64,000 bases of DNA from Streptomyces guryensis (GTDB lineage Bacteria > Actinomycetota > Actinomycetes > Streptomycetales > Streptomycetaceae): NCBI RefSeq assembly GCF_021261325.1, contig NZ_JAJSBI010000012.1:186001-250000 (forward strand), read 5' to 3'. Each line of letters opens with the position of its first letter. Position 1 is the stretch's first letter. The notes below the pieces were generated by a model. That model saw nothing but the letters and a program-made list of their open reading frames with translations, did no database searches and was not told where the DNA came from. Shown piece by piece: positions 16,196 to 23,421 of the stretch. A program made the position numbers and the translations under genes.

Positions 16196-17635
16196 GTGAG
16201 CACCGAGCTGCGTCGTCTGCGCAACTACATCAACGGTGAGTTCCGGGACGCCGCCGACGGACGGACCACCGAGGTGGTCAACCCCGCGACGGGCGAGGCG
16301 TACGCGACCGCGCCGCTGTCGGGCCAGGCGGATGTGGACGCCGCGATGGCGGCCGCGGCCGCGGCCTTCCCGGCCTGGCGCGACAAGACCCCCGCCGAGC
16401 GCCAGAAGGCTCTGCTGAAGATCGCCGACGCGTTCGAGGAGCGGGCCGAGGAGCTCATCGCGGCCGAGGTGGAGAACACGGGCAAGCCGATCGGACTCAC
16501 GCGGTCCGAGGAGATCCCGCCGATGGTCGACCAGATCCGCTTCTTCGCGGGCGCCGCCCGGATGCTGGAGGGCCGCTCGGCAGGCGAGTACATGGACGGG
16601 ATGACGTCCATCGTCCGCCGCGAGCCGGTCGGCGTCTGCGCGCAGGTCGCGCCGTGGAACTACCCGATGATGATGGCCGTGTGGAAGTTCGCCCCGGCGA
16701 TCGCGGCGGGCAACACGGTCGTCCTGAAGCCGTCGGACACCACCCCCGCCTCGACGGTGCTCATCGCCGACATCATCGGCTCGATCCTGCCCGAGGGCGT
16801 CTTCAACGTCATCACCGGCGACCGCGACACCGGCCGGCTGATGGTCGAGCACCCGACCCCGGCGATGGCGTCCATCACCGGCTCGGTACGGGCCGGTATG
16901 TCGGTCGCCGAGTCGGCGTCCAAGGACCTCAAGCGGGTACACCTGGAGCTGGGCGGCAAGGCGCCGGTCGTCGTCTTCGAGGACACCGACATCGCCAAGG
17001 CCGTGGAGGACATCTCGGTCGCGGGCTTCTTCAACGCCGGCCAGGACTGCACGGCGGCGACCCGCGTCCTCGTCCAGGAGGGCATCCACGACGAGTTCGT
17101 GGCGGCGCTCGCCAAGGCGGCCGCCGAGACGAAGACCGGGCAGCCGGACGACGAGGACGTGCTGTTCGGCCCGCTCAACAACCCCAACCAGCTCAAGCAG
17201 GTCACCGGCTTCATCGAGCGGCTGCCCGCCCACGCCAAGGTCGAGGCCGGCGGTCACCAGGTCGGCGAGAAGGGCTACTTCTACGCCCCGACCGTCGTCT
17301 CCGGGCTGAAGCAGGACGACGAGATCATCCAGAAGGAGGTCTTCGGTCCCGTCATCACCGTCCAGTCCTTCACGGACGAGGACCAGGCCGTGGAGTGGGC
17401 CAACGGCGTCGAGTACGCGCTCGCCTCGTCGGTGTGGACCAGGGACCACGGCCGTGCGATGCGCATGTCCAAGAAGCTGGACTTCGGCTGCGTGTGGATC
17501 AACACGCACATCCCGCTGGTCGCGGAGATGCCGCACGGCGGGTTCAAGAAGTCCGGCTACGGCAAGGACCTGTCGGGGTACGGGTTCGACGACTACACGC
17601 GGATCAAGCACGTGATGACGTCGCTGGACGCCTAG
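16196..17635 (+). CDS. Gamma-aminobutyraldehyde dehydrogenase
   Basis: NAD-dependent oxidation of 4-aminobutanal (or the gamma-glutamyl form) to GABA. The 479-aa ALDH has APWNYPMMMAVWK, the cofactor block LKPSDTTPAST, the general base Glu in HLELGGKAPV and the nucleophilic Cys in AGQDCTAATR, a pattern shared by PatD/PuuC-type aminoaldehyde dehydrogenases. The usual FTGS reads ITGSVRAG. GTG 16196 has AGGAGG six bases upstream; an open frame to 16112 is not needed. It is divergent from the Lrp gene. A second, diverged copy is at 36865. Confidence 0.9.
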   Translation: MSTELRRLRNYINGEFRDAADGRTTEVVNPATGEAYATAPLSGQADVDAAMAAAAAAFPAWRDKTPAERQKALLKIADAFEERAEELIAAEVENTGKPIGLTRSEEIPPMVDQIRFFAGAARMLEGRSAGEYMDGMTSIVRREPVGVCAQVAPWNYPMMMAVWKFAPAIAAGNTVVLKPSDTTPASTVLIADIIGSILPEGVFNVITGDRDTGRLMVEHPTPAMASITGSVRAGMSVAESASKDLKRVHLELGGKAPVVVFEDTDIAKAVEDISVAGFFNAGQDCTAATRVLVQEGIHDEFVAALAKAAAETKTGQPDDEDVLFGPLNNPNQLKQVTGFIERLPAHAKVEAGGHQVGEKGYFYAPTVVSGLKQDDEIIQKEVFGPVITVQSFTDEDQAVEWANGVEYALASSVWTRDHGRAMRMSKKLDFGCVWINTHIPLVAEMPHGGFKKSGYGKDLSGYGFDDYTRIKHVMTSLDA

Positions 17636-17651
17636 CACCTACGACGTGACA

Positions 17652-17689
17652 CGCGGCCCCGGAGGGATCAAGTACCGTCCGGGGCCGCG
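17652..17689 (+). terminator. Hairpin terminator after the dehydrogenase gene
   Basis: A perfect 12-bp inverted repeat (17652-17663 CGCGGCCCCGGA, 17678-17689) with a 14-nt loop begins 17 bases after the stop, so the next gene is probably transcribed separately. Confidence 0.82.
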
Positions 17690-17843
17690 CCGTTCCTCCT
17701 CCGTGACGGTCAGGGGTGCCGCACGCCGGCGGTCAGGACGGCCACGGGCGCGCCGGGCTGATCGACAGGGTGTCCGGCCGGTGCGGAGGTACTCGACGCT
17801 GCGTCGATTGTCGGCGTACACGCAGGGGCGGCATGCTTCGGCA

Positions 17844-19034
17844 ATGCCCCTCACGCCGAAGACCTCCGCCCCCTCCCGTCGGTCCCTGCTGCGCGCGCTG
17901 GGTGGTGGCACGGTGCTGGGCGGCCTGGCCGGCTGTGGGGTGCCCGCCGCGTATGTGCGGCCCGGCCGGCGTGCCGTCGCCGATCTGTCCGCCAGTGACA
18001 AGCGGCTGACCTGGGCGAACTGGCCGCTGTACATCGACACCGACGACGCCCACCCGAACCGGCGGCCCACGCTGGACGCCTTCGAGGAGCGCACCGGGAT
18101 CTCCGTCGAGTACACCGAGGAGATCAACGACAACGACGAGTTCTTCGGCAAGATCAGCCCCGCCCTGATGAACCACCAGCAGACCGGCCGCGACCTGATC
18201 GTCATGAGCGACTGGATGTGCGCGCGGTTCGTGCGGCTGGGGTGGGTCCAGGAGATGGACCGGGCCAAGCAGCCCAATGTGGCCAAGTACATCGACCCGC
18301 AGCTCCGTTCGCCCGCCTTCGACCCGGGCCGCAGGTACTCGGTGCCGTGGCAGTCGGGCATCACCGGCATCGCGTACGACCGCCGCCGGCTCGGCCGCGA
18401 GATCCGCCATGTCTCGGACCTGTGGGCGGACGACCTCAAGGGGCGGGTGACCCTGCTGTCCGGCCTGGACGAGGCGTTCGCGCTGCTGATGCAGGGCAAC
18501 GGCGTCGACATCACCAAGTGGACGGCGGCCGACTTCCACAAGGTCTGCGACCAGGTCGAGAAGTACGTCGCGGGCGGCCGGATCCGCCGCTTCACCGGCA
18601 ACGACTACACCAAGGACCTGGTCAGCGGTGACGTCCTGGCCTGCCAGGCGTACTCCGGGGACGTCATCCAGCTCCAGGCCGACAACCCGCACATCCGCTT
18701 CGTCGTGCCCGAGGAGGGCGCGGAGCTGTGGGCCGACTCCCTGATGATCCCGGACCGTGCGGTCCACAAGAGGAACGCTGAGCGGCTCGTCGACTACTAC
18801 TACGCGCCCGAGGTCGCCGCCGAACTCGCCGCCTGGGTGAACTACGTCTGCCCCGTCCCGGCCGCCCAGGACGTCCTCGCCGCCGCCAAGGACAAGGACA
18901 CCGCGGCCCTCGCCGAGAACCCCCTGATCTTCCCGGCCGCCGAGATGCGCAAACGGCTCGTGATCGCCCGGGACATCACGTCGACGGAGCGGGTGGAGTT
19001 CGCGAAGAGGTGGAACAGGATCGTGGGGTTGTGA
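17844..19034 (+). CDS. Spermidine/putrescine-binding lipoprotein (PotD-like)
   Basis: Extracellular receptor for polyamine import. The N-terminus has a twin-arginine motif (SRRSLLRALGGG) and a lipobox LAGC, so it is exported folded and lipidated. The mature part has the PotD pattern (TWANWPLYIDTDDAH; YTEEINDNDEFFGKI; GRDLIVMSDWM; RFTGNDYTKDLVSGD). ATG 17844 gives 396 aa; the upstream in-frame stretch to 17646 runs across the terminator and is not coding. No permease or ATPase gene is adjacent, so it probably shares the PotABC importer at 39.7-42.6 kb with the paralogue at 38451. Confidence 0.9.
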   Translation: MPLTPKTSAPSRRSLLRALGGGTVLGGLAGCGVPAAYVRPGRRAVADLSASDKRLTWANWPLYIDTDDAHPNRRPTLDAFEERTGISVEYTEEINDNDEFFGKISPALMNHQQTGRDLIVMSDWMCARFVRLGWVQEMDRAKQPNVAKYIDPQLRSPAFDPGRRYSVPWQSGITGIAYDRRRLGREIRHVSDLWADDLKGRVTLLSGLDEAFALLMQGNGVDITKWTAADFHKVCDQVEKYVAGGRIRRFTGNDYTKDLVSGDVLACQAYSGDVIQLQADNPHIRFVVPEEGAELWADSLMIPDRAVHKRNAERLVDYYYAPEVAAELAAWVNYVCPVPAAQDVLAAAKDKDTAALAENPLIFPAAEMRKRLVIARDITSTERVEFAKRWNRIVGL

Positions 19035-19082
19035 GCGGGGATGCAGACGGCTCCAGCGGCGTTTGATCGGTCCCAGAACTCG

Positions 19083-19442
19083 TCCGGCGCCGCTCTTCCG
19101 GGTCGAGCGGATACCAGAGGCAGAGGTCGCCGCCGGCGTTGTTGCGGTGCTTCGACGGGACTCCCGGCTTGGCGTGAACACGCGGGAAGTTCTCGGGCCG
19201 CCGGCCGTGGGTGGGGTAGGCGGGTCCGCGTGGAAGCGGATCCGGGCGTCGATGCGGCCGGGCTCTCCTATGACGTCGAGGCCGGTGAGTTCGTACGGCA
19301 GTGAGTCGCGGCGGTACGAGTGGCGCAGTGCGTCACCGAATTGGCGGCGGGTGTCTCGTTCGAGCGGGGCCCACCATGCCGTGACGAGGTCGGCGGACCG
19401 GGGTGAGATCGATCGACGCCGTTTCGCATGCGAGCGGTGCAC
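19083..19442 (-). pseudogene. Frameshifted remnant of an E2 (ubiquitin-conjugating-like) fold protein
   Basis: Two minus-strand frames together spell one protein. The first (19442 to about 19224) reads ADLVTAWWAPLERDTRRQF, then LTGLDVIGEPGRIDARIRF. The second continues with PTHGRRPENFPRVH and SKHRNNAGGDLCLWYPLDP, ending near 19083. The H-x-N, GDLC and WYPLDP arrangement matches bacterial E2-like proteins of Streptomyces that keep the H-P-N and catalytic-Cys region of UBC folds. A frameshift lies near 19221-19226, and the C-terminus is lost into sequence next to the polyamine-binding gene. No intact E1-like or JAB gene is nearby. Confidence 0.55.
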
Positions 19443-19505
19443 GGCAGGTCGTCGAGGCGGTCGATCTCGTGGTGGATGAGGAGGGAGAGGCCGCCCGCCA
19501 CGGCG
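19403..19505 (-). pseudogene. Peptide-deformylase-like C-terminal fragment
   Basis: The minus strand encodes GLSLLIHHEIDRLDDL followed by ARMRNGV, close to the last motif of peptide deformylases (HEIDHLDG...RM). The second metal histidine of HExxH is Arg here and no N-terminal motifs (GLAAPQ, EGCLS) are found upstream, so the fragment is dead. It overlaps the start of the E2-like remnant, which suggests a deletion joined two former genes. Confidence 0.4.
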
Positions 19506-19880
19506 CGCCGGGTCCGAGAAAGGGGGGCGGCACCGGTGGGACAGCCGGTGCGATCGAATTCACAGTCGCGGAGGTTCGGCGGCTTCTGGCAGCTTGTCGT
19601 CCCCGACCGCCTCACCTTGGTGGCCACCGGGGGCGATACCGCTCCCTGAGCTGGTCGAGCGGGCGCCGTCCACGCCAAGCGGTCGCACGCCGCCGTCACT
19701 ACCTGCGACGGGAACTCCTGCTGGAGTATCAGCCGGTACTGGATCAACCGGTGGCCAGGGTCAGGCCGTAGGCCTGAGTATCGGGTTGACGGGCTGGAAC
19801 CGCCGCCCCCGCGTGTGCCGCTCTGGCATGGCAGAGCAACTCGTCCGCGTGGCGCGCCGAGGCATGCGGACGCCGGCACA
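19506..19880. other. Degraded sequence without a recognisable gene
   Basis: Open frames exist on both strands but none shows a family motif, a ribosome site or a plausible start. It lies between two gene fragments and is best read as decayed DNA. I see no transposase, inverted terminal repeats or tRNA in it. Confidence 0.5.
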
Positions 19881-20231
19881 TCAGCTGACGCCAGCCAGCT
19901 CGGGCCGGGCTGTCGCCAGTCGGTCGACCAGTGCGCCCAGGAAGGGACCGTGGGTCGCCCCCAAGTGCAGTTCGCTGTCCTCGCGCGCCGCGGTCGCGAA
20001 CCGCAGGGCGTCCTCCTGCAGTTGACGCATCGCAGGCAGCGGAACTCGGCTCCGCTCCAGCACCAGAACACCCAGCGGGGTCGGCTGTACGCCTTCCCGG
20101 CCCCGCTCGAAGAGCTTCCCGCCCACGGCGGCTTCGATCCGTTTCAGCCGGCTGGAGAACGCCGATTGCGCCAGTCCCAGGCGGTCCGCCGCTCTGGTCA
20201 CGCTTCCGGCATCATCGATGGCCCGGATCAT
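19881..20231 (-). pseudogene. Truncated LysR-family regulator
   Basis: From ATG 20231 the minus strand encodes the LysR winged-helix start (MIRAIDDAGSVTRAADRL, then GLAQSAFSSRLKRIEAAVGG and KLFERGREGVQPTPLG), the linker helix, and the first strand of the effector domain (LHLGATHGPFLGALV), then stops at 19881 after 116 residues. A full LysR protein is about 300 aa, so roughly 180 residues of the effector domain are missing and no other frame continues them clearly. It could still bind DNA but should not sense a ligand. Confidence 0.7.
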
Positions 20232-20645
20232 CCTCAGGGGCGAAGAACTGACGAGAGCTCGGTTCGTGGACGACGTCGTGCAGGACCGCCGAAGCAGCGA
20301 CCAGATCACGGCGTCGTGACGGTGCCCGTTCAGGTGCGCCAACCCCGCAGATGCTCTCCGGGAGGAATCCCGCCTACGAGGTCGCGGGCCCGCCACACCG
20401 TGCCATGCCGTCGGCTCCCAGCCGCACCAGGGGTTCGAAGCGCTCGGCCACCACATCGCCGACCATGTGTTCCCGCATCCGGGCCAGGAAACCGATTCCC
20501 CGCTCCGCGCGCCTCCGGACCGGTCCCGTAGAACCGGTGGCGCACGTCCTTTGCTCGTTGCCTGCTGTTCGGGGGGCCGCGGGAAGTCTGCCCGGAGGAA
20601 CCTGAGGATTCGGTGAGGCGTCCCCACCAGGGCACGGACGCCGCG
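20232..20645. other. Gene-poor stretch with one short unknown frame
   Basis: A minus-strand frame ending at 20374 reads MREHMVGDVVAERFEPLVRL and continues ADGMARCGGPATS (34 aa from ATG 20478, open further upstream). It has coding-like composition but no family I recognise and no ribosome site. The stretch also holds the direct-repeat element at 20594-20619. Confidence 0.4.
20594..20619 (-). promoter_or_regulatory. Tandem CTCAGG-type repeat (possible response-regulator site A)
   Basis: Reads GAATCCTCAGGTTCCTCC on the minus strand, with CTCACC ten bases before. It matches the elements at 22934 and 23303, and lies just beyond the sensor kinase stop codon, facing the decayed region. Confidence 0.5.
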
Positions 20646-21950
20646 TCAGGGCCGCGTCCGGTCCCGGACGGGCACGCTCAGGAGGAACCGGGACCCGCCG
20701 CGGGCGCCGGGGACGACGGTGAGCGAGCCGCCGTGCGCGTGGGCCACCCAGGCGGCGATGGACAGCCCGAGGCCGCTGGAACCGGAACCGCTGTGGAAGC
20801 GTTCGAACAGGGACTTCGCCTGGCCTGGCGGTATGCCGGGGCCCGCGTCGTCGACCGTGACGGTGCCGTCCGCGGTGACGGTGATCTCGACGTCGGCGGG
20901 CTCACCCGGAGTGTGGCCGTGGGTGAGCGCGTTGCCCAGCAGGTTGGCGACGGCACGGCGCAGCAGTCCCGCGTCGGCGAGGACGACCACGGCTTCGGCC
21001 CGGACGGCCACCCGGTGCCCGTGCGCCGGGGTGTCGGCGACGACGGCATCGACGAGCTGGTCGAGCCGCAGTGGCTCCCGTTCCAGCGGGACGGCGCCGG
21101 CCATCAGCCGGGCGCGGGTGAGCAGGTCGTCGACCAGCTCGCTCATCCGGGTGGACTGGCGCAGTGTGCGGCGCAGCACTTCGTGGCTGTCCGCCTCCCC
21201 GCGCAGGCCGGTCTCGGCGAGCAGCCGCATCGAGGTGACGGGGGTGCGCAGGTCGTGGGCGGCGTCGGCGAAGAAGGCCTCTTGCTGGGCGAGTGCCGTG
21301 AGCGCCGGCCGCACGGCGCGTCCGGCGAGCCAGCGGCCGGCCATGGCCGAAACGGCTACCAGGACCGCACAGGCGATGGTGAGGAACAGCGTCAGCCGCC
21401 TGTGGCTGTCCAGGTGCCCGGAGGTGTCGACGGCCGCGACCACCACGGCGTCCGTGGTGCCGGCCGGTCCGGTGACGGGCTCGGCGGACAGGCGCAGCCG
21501 GCGGCCCTTCGGCGTGGTCGCGGTGCTCAAGGCGCCGTGTTCCTCCCGGGCGGCCTCGACAGCGGCCTCCTGCAGGGCCTCGGCGGGGACGGCCAGGCAG
21601 GGCCGGCGCGGTGAGACCACGCGGGACACGTGCCCCCCACCAGCGGTGAACAGGGTCACCGGGGGGCAGTCGTACCCACCGTCCTTCGGGGTCGGGTATG
21701 CAAGGACACCGTCCTCATCAGGGGTGAGGCCGGCGGCGATATCGCTGGTCCGCGTCTGCAGGTCGGAGTCGACCTGGTCGCGCCAGGACGCGCCGTCAGC
21801 GTGCACCGCGAAGACCGTCATGCCGATCAGGCCGAGTGCGCTCACGAGGGTGAAGAGCAGGGTGATGCGTCGTCGCATCCGGTGGATCCGGCCGGTCGGC
21901 GTCGGCGGCGTCCGGCGGCGTGTCCGGCCCGCCGCCACGCGCAGTCTCAT
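20646..21950 (-). CDS. Two-component sensor histidine kinase
   Basis: Membrane sensor that phosphorylates the response regulator encoded just upstream. Two transmembrane helices (about residues 30-50 and 165-185) flank a 110-residue extracellular part containing DGGYDCPPVTLF and SPRRPCLAVP. After them come the H-box FFADAAHDLRTPVTS (His near 232), the N-box NLLGNALTHG, and the G boxes DDAGPGIPP and SSGLGLSIAA. ATG 21950 overlaps the regulator stop (ATGA), so they are co-translated. Length is 434 aa. The signal is unknown; the nearby multicopper oxidase suggests copper or envelope stress. Confidence 0.92.
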   Translation of the reverse strand: MRLRVAAGRTRRRTPPTPTGRIHRMRRRITLLFTLVSALGLIGMTVFAVHADGASWRDQVDSDLQTRTSDIAAGLTPDEDGVLAYPTPKDGGYDCPPVTLFTAGGGHVSRVVSPRRPCLAVPAEALQEAAVEAAREEHGALSTATTPKGRRLRLSAEPVTGPAGTTDAVVVAAVDTSGHLDSHRRLTLFLTIACAVLVAVSAMAGRWLAGRAVRPALTALAQQEAFFADAAHDLRTPVTSMRLLAETGLRGEADSHEVLRRTLRQSTRMSELVDDLLTRARLMAGAVPLEREPLRLDQLVDAVVADTPAHGHRVAVRAEAVVVLADAGLLRRAVANLLGNALTHGHTPGEPADVEITVTADGTVTVDDAGPGIPPGQAKSLFERFHSGSGSSGLGLSIAAWVAHAHGGSLTVVPGARGGSRFLLSVPVRDRTRP

Positions 21951-22612
21951 GCCGGGGGCTCCAGCCGGTACCCGATCCCGCGCACGGTGTGGATCAGCGG
22001 CGGATCGCCCAGCTTGCGACGCAGCTGGGAGACCAGGACCTCGACCACGTTGGAGTTCGGCTCGGTCAGCTCGTCCCAGCAGCGCTCTGTGAGCTCGGTG
22101 CGCCGTACGGCCTCGCCGGGCCGGGCGGCGAGAACTTCCAGCACGGCGAACTCCTTGACGGTGAGCGTCAGCAGGACGCCGTCGCGGTGGACCGTGCGGC
22201 GGGCCGAGTCGACCTCCAGTCCGCCACAGCGGACCACCGACGGCCGGACCGCGGTGGTTCGCCGGCACAGGTTCCGCACCCGGGCGACCAGCTCCGGGAC
22301 GGCGAACGGCTTGACCAGGTAGTCGTCGCCGCCGGTGGCGAAGCCCTCGACGCGGTCGGCGACGGAGTCGCGCGCCGTGAGGAAGAGGACCGGTACGGTG
22401 CTGCCGTCCGCCCTCATCCGGTGCACGTACTCCGCGGAGTCGCCGGACGGCAGCATCCGGTCGAAGACGACACAGTCGTAGCCGGTGATGTACAGCGCCT
22501 CGTCGGCGGCGGGGAGGTCCCTGGCCTCGTCGACGGCCAGCCCTCCGCCGCGCAGTGCGGCGGCCACGGCGAACCGCAGGTCATCGTCGTCCTCGACCAC
22601 CAGTACGCGCAT
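21947..22612 (-). CDS. OmpR-family response regulator
   Basis: A 221-aa regulator with a receiver domain (VLVVEDDDDL; phospho-acceptor Asp51 in CVVFDRMLP; Lys in YLVKPF) and a C-terminal OmpR/PhoB winged helix (LTLTVKEFAVLEVLAARPG; NVVEVLVSQLRRKLG; IHTVRGIGYRL). ATG 22612 begins the receiver exactly; the frame extends to 22828 but that part is not conserved-looking. Partner kinase overlaps by four bases. OmpR-type regulators bind tandem repeats spaced about one helical turn, as seen at 22934, 23303 and 20594. Confidence 0.93.
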   Translation of the reverse strand: MRVLVVEDDDDLRFAVAAALRGGGLAVDEARDLPAADEALYITGYDCVVFDRMLPSGDSAEYVHRMRADGSTVPVLFLTARDSVADRVEGFATGGDDYLVKPFAVPELVARVRNLCRRTTAVRPSVVRCGGLEVDSARRTVHRDGVLLTLTVKEFAVLEVLAARPGEAVRRTELTERCWDELTEPNSNVVEVLVSQLRRKLGDPPLIHTVRGIGYRLEPPA

Positions 22613-22933
22613 GTCGGCCAGGATAGGCGTCGACAGGTGCTGGGGCGTCGGCGAGGACATGAATGCGCTCACAGGCTCCGGTGGCTTCCTGTCGTCCCCC
22701 GTGAACCCTGTCGTCACCGCCGAGCCTCTCCACCATCGACGGGTCTCCCCGCCCACGTCGAACCATGGGGCGGGGTGGCGGTGCCTCTCCGATGACCAGG
22801 GGGACGTCTCCTCGGAAGACACCGCCACTCATCGGCCCACGACCGCCAACGGCTCCGGACCGAAGGTGTCGGCGGCGCGACTCTCCGCCCGTGGGGGACC
22901 GGAGGCCGCTGCTGCCGACACGCACGATCATCA

Positions 22934-22959
22934 CAGGGGAAACCTGAGCTTTCGGTGAG
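22934..22959 (-). promoter_or_regulatory. Tandem CTCAGG-type repeat (possible response-regulator site B)
   Basis: The plus strand reads GGAAACCTGAGCTTTCGGTG; the same pattern with four changes occurs at 20594-20619. Here it is about 320 bases upstream of the response-regulator start, so autoregulation is possible. Confidence 0.5.
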
Positions 22960-23302
22960 CTCTGCCGCCTTCGCCTGCCGCCGCCGCCCTGGACGCCGAC
23001 CCACCGGGCCCATCGCGCGACTCGCGTCATCCGGGCAGGGGAGCGTGGTGAGCCGGTGGTGCCGCACGCCCGAGTCCGCCGTTGCCCGGCTGCGGTACCG
23101 ACCGCCAGGGTCGCCGCCAGTGCGAGAGCCGGCAATCCGGCCCGACGCGCCCGGGGCCCGGCCGCTGCCGAAGCATGGCTCCGCAGCCCGGCCGGATCAG
23201 GTCCGTGGAGCCGCACCGGGTCATCCCTGGCCACCACTGCTCGCACGCGGCTGTGCGTCACAGCCGGGCCGCGGACGGCGCGCGCAGTCCGCCCTCATCA
23301 AA

Positions 23303-23331
23303 TCCTCAGGGTTCCTCAGGAAGTCTCCAGG
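23303..23331 (+). promoter_or_regulatory. Tandem CTCAGG-type repeat (possible response-regulator site C)
   Basis: TCCTCAGG occurs at 23303-23310 and 23313-23320, ten bases apart, and a weaker TCTCCAGG follows at 23324-23331. It lies about 90 bases upstream of the multicopper oxidase start, the right place for an OmpR-type activator. Confidence 0.55.
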
Positions 23332-23367
23332 GCCGTCATGGAATGGAGCAGAGGAGGGGTGCGGATC

Positions 23368-23421
23368 GTGCGGTCGTTTGTGTACGAGTGGAGCACGCAG
23401 GGTGGGGAGCGGGCGTGGTGA
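23368..23421 (+). CDS. Possible 17-codon leader peptide of the oxidase
   Basis: GTG 23368 has a very strong ribosome site (GAGGAGGGG, 23351-23359) at good spacing and would encode MRSFVYEWSTQGGERAW, ending TGA at 23419-23421. Its stop overlaps the GTG of the oxidase (GTGA), so it could couple or tune oxidase translation. It is too short for any homology statement and may be fortuitous. Confidence 0.35.
   Translation: MRSFVYEWSTQGGERAW

Larger units (their letters stand above)
22613..23367. other. Long divergent intergenic region between regulator and oxidase genes
   Basis: About 755 bases between the minus-strand response regulator and the plus-strand oxidase leader. No frame here shows a domain. 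It holds two copies of the CTCAGG-type repeat and ends in a strong ribosome site at 23351-23359. The length suggests either a complex promoter or lost genes. Confidence 0.5.

Noticed and set aside
19268..20071. 267-codon minus-strand open frame across the decayed region
   Set aside because: Only its last part shows the short deformylase-like motif; the rest has no family signal and crosses the end of the LysR fragment.
22581..23261. 226-codon minus-strand open frame upstream of the response regulator
   Set aside because: No ribosome site or domain and strongly Arg/Gly-biased; it overlaps the regulator start in another frame.
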